Part shown: positions 47,149 to 53,814 of the stretch, piece after piece
Layout of the letters: each line of letters starts with the position of its first letter
How positions within the stretch are numbered: the first letter of the stretch is position 1
Assembly: GCF_022559625.1 (NCBI RefSeq)
Contig: NZ_CP042288.1
Location: 124,001 to 188,000 of the forward strand
DNA from: Aquisalinus flavus
GTDB taxonomy: Bacteria > Pseudomonadota > Alphaproteobacteria > Caulobacterales > Parvularculaceae
DNA: 64,000 nucleotides
Reading direction: 5' to 3'
The notes under the pieces: model-generated
Databases searched by the model: none
Seen by the model: only the letters and a program-made list of their open reading frames with translations
Told to the model about the DNA's origin: nothing
Made by a program: the position numbers and the translations under genes

Positions 47149-47802
47149 ATGCGAATTCTCAGAAAGGCATTATGGGTCCCATTAGTATTTGGGGTTGTTC
47201 TCTCAGGGATAGGAATTGCGAATATGGTTGCGAATGGTCTCGGGGTAACGTTTGTCTCGGCGCCTGAAGTAATAATCAATGCGTACCTACAGCTTACAGA
47301 TTTGCTTTCTTACTATTTGATTGAATTGTGGTTTGACGTAACAATTCCACAGTTGTTGACCGATTTGATCGTGCTTTGGTTGATGTTTTCTTTTTCAAAT
47401 GTAAGGCTTTTATTTCTGAAAGGAAAAGATCCAATTTACCTGTTCAGGGGATTCTTTGGTAATGACAGCTATAAAAACCCATGGACAAAGATTCTTAAGT
47501 ATGAATTGCGCAGGGTTCTTGGTCATTGGCTTATAATTGCACCGCTGTTATTCTGTTTGGGTCCATTAGGGACATTGGGGATGATGCGCGGCATGTGGCT
47601 TACAAAAGCGGAACATAAAGCGCTTTGGAAAACTGTTCGCTATAGTAAATCACAAGATGATGCTGTGTATTTGTACGAGACAGTTACCTTTCTGGGAACT
47701 GCTGTGCGCATGTTTATTGTCATTATTTTAGCGAATCCAGTCGTGGCTATAGGATTATTGTGGTGGAATGCAGCTGAAATTTCGCGTCTAGCTTCTGTGT
47801 GA
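47149..47802 (+). CDS. A+T-rich orphan membrane protein (cargo of slot 1)
   Basis: 217 residues with four to five hydrophobic segments: PLVFGVVLSGIGIANMVANGLGV, TDLIVLWLMFSFSNVRLLFL, WLIIAPLLFCLGPLGTLGMM and AVRMFIVIILANPVVAIGLLWW; between the second and third lies a basic loop (KNPWTKILKYELRRVLG). Codon use is strikingly A+T-rich compared with all neighbours (many AAT, ATT, TTA and TTT codons), which suggests recent transfer. The ATG lies 18 bp after the SDR stop with AGAGG just upstream. I do not recognise the family. It sits between the intact SDR and the decayed sulfurtransferase end. Confidence 0.75.
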   Translation: MRILRKALWVPLVFGVVLSGIGIANMVANGLGVTFVSAPEVIINAYLQLTDLLSYYLIELWFDVTIPQLLTDLIVLWLMFSFSNVRLLFLKGKDPIYLFRGFFGNDSYKNPWTKILKYELRRVLGHWLIIAPLLFCLGPLGTLGMMRGMWLTKAEHKALWKTVRYSKSQDDAVYLYETVTFLGTAVRMFIVIILANPVVAIGLLWWNAAEISRLASV

Positions 47803-47844
47803 CGGCGGTGTTCGGTTTAGCGTTCTTGCCAATCCAGGCGTCCC

Positions 47845-47915
47845 TCATTCACTCGTTACAACCTCTCCGTCCTTGTGCCCGGCCCATTCCGTTTAGGAGC
47901 CATCATAAAGCGTCT
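47845..47915 (-). pseudogene. Decayed copy of the sulfurtransferase 3' end
   Basis: Read on the minus strand it encodes LYDGS, a stop (TAA in place of TGG), then TEWAGHKDGEVVTSE and TGA, against LYDGSWTEWAGHKDSEIVVE in the intact gene at 48542-49396. 24 bp (47869-47892) are identical to 48563-48586. It ends exactly where the SDR copy begins. Confidence 0.9.
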
Positions 47916-48086
47916 GGCGAGGAGGGCGAGACCAAGCTGTCCCGCGGCATCCCGATGAAACGCCTCGGCGAGCCGGAAGAGGTCGGCCATATGGTGGTCT
48001 ATCTGGCCAGCGACGAGGCAAAATTCGTCACCGGGTCTGAATTCCGCATCGATGGCGGCATGACGGCCGGGCGGGTGGGGAAGTAA
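47916..48086 (+). pseudogene. Detached copy of the SDR 3' end (171-bp direct repeat, copy 2)
   Basis: It encodes the last 56 residues of the SDR (GEEGETKLSRGIPMKRLGEPEEVGHM... to the stop) without the catalytic part. An open frame from a GTG at 47799, overlapping the stop of the A+T-rich gene (GTGA), runs through antisense of the decayed sulfurtransferase piece into this fragment (95 residues). I regard that as accidental. The mainly synonymous differences from copy 1 suggest that it came from a functional allele rather than by decay in place. Confidence 0.9.
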
Positions 48087-48332
48087 CGGTCGGCCGCTTT
48101 TCGCGGCAGATACTTATCCCCGCCGCCCGAAAGGCAAGTATAAATCTCCCCAGGCCGGGTGAGGACCCGGTGGAGGCGCTGATCGCGAAGTGTGACCTGC
48201 ACGGAGTATCGGCGTATCAGGTTTCTGCCGGCAGTTGAGGGTGTGTACAGCTTTGCACCGTCCGGCGGAACGGCGTCCCGGGGTAGCCCCCGGGCGGGAG
48301 AGCTATGCACTTTGGCCCCGCATCGATCGCCG

Positions 48333-48397
48333 CCGTGTGTAGCGAGAGCTATGCCAGTCACTATTATTCTAAATGAGGCAATGGCCGCTACACACGG
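48333..48397. repeat. 12-bp perfect inverted repeat
   Basis: CCGTGTGTAGCG (48333-48344) is matched by CGCTACACACGG (48386-48397) around a 41-nt interior that can itself partly pair (ATGCC/GGCAAT). Long for a chance palindrome; no T run follows. Confidence 0.85.
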
Positions 48398-48498
48398 ACC
48401 CCCTCAAAATTCTCGACACCGCAGCAAAAATTGCCGGTGCGTTGAGTGCTGCCTCTGTTTTGAGTTAGCCGTTTCCAGTGACCGAAAACAAACTAAAA

Positions 48499-48540
48499 CC
48501 CAAAAACTGAAGACTAAAAACTGACAACTAAAAACTCTAC
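48499..48540. repeat. Three-unit 14-bp A-rich tandem repeat
   Basis: Units CCCAAAAACTGAAG, ACTAAAAACTGACA and ACTAAAAACTCTAC follow each other directly and end just before the sulfurtransferase stop codon. On the minus strand the T-rich version could help end sulfurtransferase transcription. Confidence 0.8.
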
Positions 48541-48541
48541 A

Positions 48542-49396
48542 CTATTCCACCACGATTTCGCTGTCCTTGTGCCCGGCCCATTCCGTCCACGACCCATCAT
48601 AGAGGGCCCTGTTGTCGTGACCCACGGCGGCAAGCGCCAGAGAGATGATCGCGGCAGTCACGCCGGACCCGCAGGTGGTGATGACCGGCTTGCGGCCTGT
48701 CACGCCGGCAGCGGCAAACAGCAGGTCCAGCTTGTTACGCGAGACGAGGGTGCCATTCTCGATCAGGTCACTGGCAGGCAGGCTGACGGCGCCCGGCATA
48801 TGGCCGGAGGGCAGGCCCTCGCGCGGTTCCGGGTCGCGCCCCTCGAACCGTCCGCGCGGGCGGGCATCGAGGATCAGTGCATCGCCCTTGGTAATCTCGT
48901 GGCGCATATCGGCCAGGTCCAGCACATGGCGGGCGTTGAAGACCGGGTGGAAATTCGCAGGCCTTGTCAGCGGGGTCGCATCCGTCACCTCGAACCCTGC
49001 CGCCTTCCAGGCCGGCAGGCCGCCGTCGAGGATACGGACCTTTTCTGCCCCCATCACGGTGAAGGTCCACCACACCCGCGCGGCGGAGAACAGGCCGACG
49101 CTGTCATAGATGATGACCATGTCATCCTCGCTGATGCCCATTGCGCCGGCGGCATCGGCGAACATTTCCGGCTCCGGCAGCATATGCGGCATGGGCAGGG
49201 ATGTGTCGGCGACGCGGTCGATATCGAAAAACACCGCCCCCGGAATATGCTCGGCCTTGAACTCCGCCCGGGCGTCGCGCGCCGCGGCGGGCATGTGCCA
49301 GGAGCCATCGACGATTTTCACGTCGCGGCGGCCCATATTGGCGGCGAGCCAGTCAGGCGAGACGAAGAGTTCTGGATAGTCGAGGCTTGCGTTCAT
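48542..49396 (-). CDS. 3-mercaptopyruvate/thiosulfate sulfurtransferase
   Basis: 284 residues, two rhodanese domains. The active-site loop TTCGSGVTA (Cys242) has the CG[S/T]GVT form typical of mercaptopyruvate sulfurtransferases (SseA). The N-terminal domain lacks a cysteine at the matching position, as expected for the inactive half. It transfers sulfur from 3-mercaptopyruvate to a thiol or cyanide acceptor. It starts 4 bp after the purB stop on the same strand, probably co-transcribed. A decayed copy of its 3' end lies at 47845-47915. Confidence 0.93.
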   Translation of the reverse strand: MNASLDYPELFVSPDWLAANMGRRDVKIVDGSWHMPAAARDARAEFKAEHIPGAVFFDIDRVADTSLPMPHMLPEPEMFADAAGAMGISEDDMVIIYDSVGLFSAARVWWTFTVMGAEKVRILDGGLPAWKAAGFEVTDATPLTRPANFHPVFNARHVLDLADMRHEITKGDALILDARPRGRFEGRDPEPREGLPSGHMPGAVSLPASDLIENGTLVSRNKLDLLFAAAGVTGRKPVITTCGSGVTAAIISLALAAVGHDNRALYDGSWTEWAGHKDSEIVVE

Positions 49397-49400
49397 CTAT

Positions 49401-50702
49401 CTAGCCGAATACGCGCTTGAAGATCACATCGACATTCTTGGTGTGATAGTCGAGGTCGAACAGGGCCTCCAGCTCCTCCACCGGCAGCTTGTCGGTGACG
49501 TCCTTGTCGGCTTTCAGATTGTCGAGGAACAGGCCCTCGCCGCGCCAGGCCGGCATGGCATTGCGCTGGACTTGCGCATAGGCGTCCTCGCGGCTCGCGC
49601 CTGCCTGGGTCAGGGCCAGCAGCACGCGCTGGGAGAAGATCAGGCCGTTCAGCGAGTTCATGTTGGCGAGCATCCGCTCGGGATAGACGACGAGGTTTTC
49701 GATAACGCCGGCAAGGCGGTTGAGCGCGAAATCCAGATGGATCGTCGCATCCGGCCCGATGCCGCGTTCGACGGAAGAATGGGAGATATCCCGCTCATGC
49801 CACAGGGCGACGTTTTCCATCGCCGGGACCACGCACATGCGCACCAGCCGGGCAAGGCCGGTCAGGTTCTCGGTCAGCACCGGGTTGCGCTTGTGCGGCA
49901 TGGCCGACGAGCCTTTCTGGCCCTTGGAGAAATACTCCTCCGCCTCGAGAACCTCCGTGCGCTGAAGATGGCGGATCTCCGTGGCGATGTTCTCGATCGA
50001 CGACGCGATGAGCCCGAGGGTCGCAAAAAAGGCGGCGTGGCGGTCGCGCGGGATCACCTGCGTCGAGATCGGCTCCGGCTTCAGGCCCAGCTTCTCGGCG
50101 ACATGTTCCTCGACCGACGGGTCGATATTGGCGAAGGTGCCGACGGCGCCGGATATGGCGCAGACCGCGATTTCCTCGCGCGCGGCCTCGAGGCGCTTTT
50201 TCCCGCGCTCCATCTCGGCATAGAAACGCGCCATTTTCAGACCGAAGGTGACAGGCTCGGCATGGATACCGTGGCTGCGCCCGACGCAGACCGTGTCCTT
50301 GTGCTCCAGCGCGCGCGTCTTCAGTGCCGCCAGCACCTTGTCCATACCGGCCAGAAGCATGTCGGCGGCGCGGGTCAGCTGCACGGACAGGCAGGTGTCG
50401 AGCACATCCGACGAGGTCATGCCCTGGTGCACGAAGCGGGCTTCCGGGCCGACGATTTCAGCAAGGTGCGTCAGGAAGGCGATGACGTCATGCTTGGTCA
50501 CGCGTTCGATCTCGTCGATTCGCTCGACATCGAACGCGACGTCGCCCGCCTTGTCCCAGATCGTCTTGGCCGCTTGCGCCGGGATGATGCCGAGCTCGGC
50601 CATCCTGTCGGCAGCATGGGCCTCAATCTCGAACCAGATCCGGAATTTCGCCTGCGGTTCCCAGAGGGCGGCCATGTCGGGACGGGTATAGCGAGGGATC
50701 AT
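49401..50702 (-). CDS. purB: Adenylosuccinate lyase
   Basis: 433 residues of the fumarase/aspartase superfamily with the signature GSSAMPHKRNPVLTEN and the catalytic regions TSSDVLDTC and GRSHGIHAEPVTFGLK. It cleaves SAICAR and adenylosuccinate in purine synthesis. Length is typical of the short bacterial form. The 228-bp divergent gap to the gene at 50931 has no ORF and should hold both promoters. Confidence 0.96.
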   Translation of the reverse strand: MIPRYTRPDMAALWEPQAKFRIWFEIEAHAADRMAELGIIPAQAAKTIWDKAGDVAFDVERIDEIERVTKHDVIAFLTHLAEIVGPEARFVHQGMTSSDVLDTCLSVQLTRAADMLLAGMDKVLAALKTRALEHKDTVCVGRSHGIHAEPVTFGLKMARFYAEMERGKKRLEAAREEIAVCAISGAVGTFANIDPSVEEHVAEKLGLKPEPISTQVIPRDRHAAFFATLGLIASSIENIATEIRHLQRTEVLEAEEYFSKGQKGSSAMPHKRNPVLTENLTGLARLVRMCVVPAMENVALWHERDISHSSVERGIGPDATIHLDFALNRLAGVIENLVVYPERMLANMNSLNGLIFSQRVLLALTQAGASREDAYAQVQRNAMPAWRGEGLFLDNLKADKDVTDKLPVEELEALFDLDYHTKNVDVIFKRVFG

Positions 50703-50930
50703 GATTGTGGCATTCCTGTTCCTGAAAACGGGTTGGTACGCGCCGGCAGCAGCGAAGGCAAGATCGCAAGTGCCTGTTTCCGGCTCTCTTTCGGGTTTTT
50801 CCGATGCTCACGAAAAGCTGATATGCGTGCCTTAATTGCTCCACCATATTGCCACAAGCGAACGGTTACAATGCAAGCTGTGTTTAGAGTTCGCTTTATG
50901 CCCTGCGGGGCGGTTCAGAGGAGAAAGAAA

Positions 50931-51296
50931 ATGAATAAATTCAAAGTTTTTGCCGGCATCTCGGCGATTGCCCTGATGGCTGCCGCGTGCACGACCACGG
51001 GTAATATCGAGCGTAACACTGCTGGCGGTGCCGCTCTTGGCGCGATTGCCGGCGGTATCATCGGCAACAATGTCGGCGACGGCGATGCCGAAACCGGCGC
51101 TGCCATCGGCGCTGTCGTCGGTGGCGCTGCCGGTGCAGCCCGTGGCCGCCAGCAGGACGTCAATTCCGGCGAAGGCACCCGCCTCAAGCAGGATGCCGCC
51201 GGTCAGCAACTCTATTACGACCAGTCAGCCGGCCGTTACTACTATTACGGTGCCAATGGCCGGACCTACTGGCAAAATGGCGGTCTGCGCGGCTAA
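50931..51296 (+). CDS. Glycine-zipper lipoprotein
   Basis: 121 residues. Lipobox LMAAAC (Cys20) follows a short signal peptide; the mature part has two glycine-zipper helices (GGAALGAIAGGIIGNNVGDG and AAIGAVVGGAAGAARG) as in Gly-zipper 2TM outer-membrane lipoproteins of the SlyB/OsmB/17-kDa antigen type. A Tyr-rich C-terminus (YYDQSAGRYYYYGANGRTYW) is unusual. AGGAGAAAGAAA precedes ATG 50931. Monocistronic, ending in a strong terminator. Confidence 0.85.
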   Translation: MNKFKVFAGISAIALMAAACTTTGNIERNTAGGAALGAIAGGIIGNNVGDGDAETGAAIGAVVGGAAGAARGRQQDVNSGEGTRLKQDAAGQQLYYDQSAGRYYYYGANGRTYWQNGGLRG

Positions 51297-51326
51297 CCCC
51301 TCCCGCGCATGTCTGTAGCGTAAAAG

Positions 51327-51357
51327 AGCCCGGCTCGCGTCTCGAGCCGGGCTTTTT
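51327..51357 (+). terminator. Terminator between convergent genes
   Basis: AGCCCGGCTCG (51327-51337) pairs with CGAGCCGGGCT (51343-51353), an 11-bp stem with T5 to the right. It serves the lipoprotein gene and, in the other direction, probably the ClC gene, whose stop codon lies at 51365. Confidence 0.92.
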
Positions 51358-51364
51358 CATGCTT

Positions 51365-53011
51365 TTAGCGGTGGTGCTCGATATTGCTTTCGATCAGCGC
51401 CCGGTTATAGACGGCAAGGGCTCGCACCTGCGTGATGTAGCCGATCACCTTCGAGCGGTCGTCGATATCCGTCACCGGCATGCCGTCACGGTCATGGTCG
51501 CGCATCCGGGCAAGCGCCTCGCCGAGGGAATGGTCCGGGCGAAGCCGCGCCACGCCTTCTTCCAGCGGGCTAGAATCCTCCGGCATCGACCGCATGACAT
51601 CGCGGACACGGATCGTCTGCAGGATCATCCCTTGCGGGCCTTCGGACAGATCGTAGCCGCGCTGGCCGAGCTGCCAATGGAACCAGGACGAGCCGAAGAA
51701 GGTCTGGGAAATCAGCGTGGCGATCCCGACAGCGATCATCAGCGCAACGGTCATCTGATAGTCGCCGGTCAGCTCGAAGACGATCAGCGTCGTCGAGATC
51801 GGTGCGCCGAGAATGGCACCGGAGACGGCCCCCATGCCGACCATCGCATAAAAGGTCGGGTCCGCTGACAGGCCCGGGATGAAGATACCGAGCACCGCCC
51901 CGAAGGCAGCGCCGGAAATCGCCCCGAAAAAGATGCCGCCGGAAAACACGCCGGTGCCGAACCGGCAGGACAGGCAGACCGCGGTCGCCCCCAGCTTGAC
52001 GATAAGGAGGATCGTCAGCATGGCCAGCGTGTAGCTGCCCTGGATCGCTTCGGTCGTGGCTTCATAGCCGACCCCCAGCACTTCCGGATAGAACAGCGCG
52101 ATCGTGCCCATCAGCATGCCGGCGATAGGCGGCAGCAGGGCCTGCTCGACCTTGAACCGGACGACCTGGCGGCGGACCCAGAGTTGCAGCGACGAGGTGA
52201 GCAGGAGAAAGCAGAAGGCGACCAGGCCACAGACGATGCCAAGTGCGGCGGAAAAGGGAATGTCCCACGGGCCGGAGTCGCCATAGAGCGGGATGACGAA
52301 GGCGCGCACATCGGTCAGATGGATACGCGCGATGACCGCGGCGGTGATGCTGGACAGGGCGACGGGCCCGAACACGGACAGGGCGTAATTGCCGAGGATT
52401 ACCTCGAGCGCGAACAGCATGCCGGCGATCGGGGCGTTGAAGCTTGCCGCGACCGCTGCCGCGGCGCCGCAACCGAGCAGCGTGCGGGCGTCCTTTCCCG
52501 ACAGCCCCCAGCGCTCCGACATGGCGGTCGAAATGGCACCGCCGAGCAGCACGGCAGGCCCTTCACGCCCGGCACTGGCGCCGGAGCCGAGCGCCACGAC
52601 CGCAGCGGCGGTGTTGACCATCCCGGCACGGAAGGAAACATGACCTGGCGGGCCGGCGCGGGCCTCGATGACTTCGGCGACGCCCTGGAACTTGACCTCG
52701 GGCAACCATTTCAGCTGCTTGGCAATATACAGAAGGGCACCGACGGCGACCCCGCCAACCACCGGCACGATCCACGCCCGGGCCGGGTTCAGGTCGCGGA
52801 TGCCGCTTGCCATGGCGATCCGCCCCTCGCCATAGGAAAGAGCGCTCATCCAGTCGATGGCAAGGGAAAAGCCGATGACGCCATAGCCAACGACGACGCC
52901 GATCAGGGCAGAGAGGATCCAGACCTTGTAATTGGCAAGCTGATAGGCCCGTTGGCGCGCGTGGCGCAGCCAGAGCAGGAGCCGGACCCTCATTGTATGC
53001 GGTTTCACCAT
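51365..53011 (-). CDS. ClC-family chloride channel/antiporter with C-terminal CBS domain
   Basis: 548 residues. The anion-path motif LGSGASAGREGP (gating Glu150) and GCGAAAAVAASFNAPIAGMLFALEV are classical ClC; RFGTGVFSGGIFFGAISGAAFG is the third anion-binding stretch. The usual GSGIPE motif is replaced by KFQGVAEVIEA, so the central Ser ligand is not of the E. coli ClcA type. The last 90 residues form a CBS region (VRDVMRSMPEDSSPLEEGVA... DHDRDGMPVTDID), probably nucleotide-responsive. Confidence 0.93.
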   Translation of the reverse strand: MVKPHTMRVRLLLWLRHARQRAYQLANYKVWILSALIGVVVGYGVIGFSLAIDWMSALSYGEGRIAMASGIRDLNPARAWIVPVVGGVAVGALLYIAKQLKWLPEVKFQGVAEVIEARAGPPGHVSFRAGMVNTAAAVVALGSGASAGREGPAVLLGGAISTAMSERWGLSGKDARTLLGCGAAAAVAASFNAPIAGMLFALEVILGNYALSVFGPVALSSITAAVIARIHLTDVRAFVIPLYGDSGPWDIPFSAALGIVCGLVAFCFLLLTSSLQLWVRRQVVRFKVEQALLPPIAGMLMGTIALFYPEVLGVGYEATTEAIQGSYTLAMLTILLIVKLGATAVCLSCRFGTGVFSGGIFFGAISGAAFGAVLGIFIPGLSADPTFYAMVGMGAVSGAILGAPISTTLIVFELTGDYQMTVALMIAVGIATLISQTFFGSSWFHWQLGQRGYDLSEGPQGMILQTIRVRDVMRSMPEDSSPLEEGVARLRPDHSLGEALARMRDHDRDGMPVTDIDDRSKVIGYITQVRALAVYNRALIESNIEHHR

Positions 53012-53069
53012 GACACTGCCTCGCTCGTAGCATTATTCGCCGCACAAGACAGCCTGAAGGCGTGGGCAA

Positions 53070-53327
53070 TCAGTCTTTTTCTCGCCCGTTTCTGCCGCTT
53101 CCTGATTCGTCACGTGCGGCCATGACATGCTTGAGCACATAGACGCGCAGCGCCGAGGACAGGTTCGCGGGGTCCGCAGCCTTGATGCGGTTGCGGTCGA
53201 CTTCCGCGATCAGGCGGGCCAGGGGGCGGTTCTGTTTCCGGGCTATGGCGTTGAGCAACTCCCAGAACTCCTTTTCGAGGGAGATCGAGGTGCGGTGGCC
53301 GGAGATGGAGACGGAGCGTTTCTTCAT
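53070..53327 (-). CDS. Ribbon-helix-helix domain protein
   Basis: 85 residues: a beta-strand plus two helices (RSVSISGHRTSISLEKEFWELLNAIARKQNRPLARLIAEVDRNR) match the RHH_4-type domain common in alphaproteobacteria, where it occurs as a stand-alone DNA-binding protein or antitoxin-like regulator. The C-terminus is basic. No toxin-like gene is paired with it: upstream is another small protein gene, separated by a terminator. Confidence 0.8.
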   Translation of the reverse strand: MKKRSVSISGHRTSISLEKEFWELLNAIARKQNRPLARLIAEVDRNRIKAADPANLSSALRVYVLKHVMAARDESGSGRNGREKD

Positions 53328-53339
53328 GAAAAGCGTCCC

Positions 53340-53368
53340 AAAAACAAAACGCGCCTGTTACGGCGCGT
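53340..53368 (-). terminator. Terminator between two small minus-strand genes
   Basis: On the minus strand ACGCGCC (53368-53362) pairs with GGCGCGT (53355-53349), followed by TTTGTTTTT. It separates the 72-residue gene from the ribbon-helix-helix gene. Confidence 0.8.
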
Positions 53369-53397
53369 CCGGCAGGTCGAGTCATTCCGGCTCAGGT

Positions 53398-53616
53398 TCA
53401 GGGTTTCGTCCATTGGTCGAGACCATGCTGGCGGATGCGGGTGGACGCGACATTCATGCCGTCGAGCACGCCGGCAATGTGCGACAGGGCGCCTTCGTCG
53501 CAATCCTCGGTGTCGGCACCGAGGGCGGCATAGAGATCTTCCAGGTCGATTTTGTTTTCGATCAGGAATTGCGCCAGCATGATCCGCAGGCGGCTATGGG
53601 AGGGTTTTTCGGTCAT
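53398..53616 (-). CDS. Small protein of unknown function
   Basis: 72 residues, acidic and helical (SRLRIMLAQFLIENKIDLEDLYAALGAD, EGALSHIAGVLDGMNVASTRIRQHG). ATG 53616 is chosen because the longer frame from 53670 adds a low-complexity, Cys-containing stretch. No ribosome-binding site is strong. No family recognised; it ends with its own terminator, which supports it being a gene. Confidence 0.6.
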   Translation of the reverse strand: MTEKPSHSRLRIMLAQFLIENKIDLEDLYAALGADTEDCDEGALSHIAGVLDGMNVASTRIRQHGLDQWTKP

Positions 53617-53814
53617 GGAACAATCCGCTATCGCTGACGCCCGGACACGCGGGCAGAACGTATCTGACACTACGCCGAAAATGGTAAAGACACCGTGAAG
53701 GATAAGGCCGCGCGCGCCGATAGGTATCTCATCGAAAAGCGGCGCGCTTAACCATTGGATAAAGGGTTTCGGCTAGTCAGGACCCGGGCGGAGAAAAAGT
53801 CATTCTGGTGGGTC

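Larger units (their letters stand above)
48087..48541. other. Hairpin-rich noncoding module (cargo of slot 2)
   Basis: 455 bp without a convincing gene. Visible structures: GCCGC/GCGGC (48093-48107), CCGGGT-GAGG-ACCCGG (48155-48170), CCCGGGG-TAG-CCCCCGGG (about 48277-48294), a 12-bp inverted repeat (48333-48397), an 11-bp direct repeat GAGAGCTATGC (near 48298 and 48345) and an A-rich tandem repeat at the right end. A structured RNA, a repeat-element remnant, or both are possible. It has no similarity to the 714 bp of cargo in slot 1. Confidence 0.55.

Noticed and set aside
47799-48086. 95-codon frame fused to the SDR tail, starting by GTGA overlap
   Set aside because: Its first 39 codons are cargo sequence and antisense of the decayed sulfurtransferase piece; the SDR tail alone has no active site. 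Kept only as a pseudogene fragment.
47999-48361. 120-codon minus-strand frame
   Set aside because: Half of it is antisense of the SDR fragment; no ribosome-binding site or recognisable motif.
48192-48524. 110-codon plus-strand frame in the hairpin-rich module
   Set aside because: Cys/Arg/Lys-rich with no domain-like pattern or ribosome-binding site, and it runs through the inverted repeats and the A-rich tandem repeat.
53070-53616. Toxin-antitoxin pair formed by the ribbon-helix-helix protein and the 72-residue protein
   Set aside because: A terminator lies between them, they do not overlap, and the 72-residue protein has no toxin signature.
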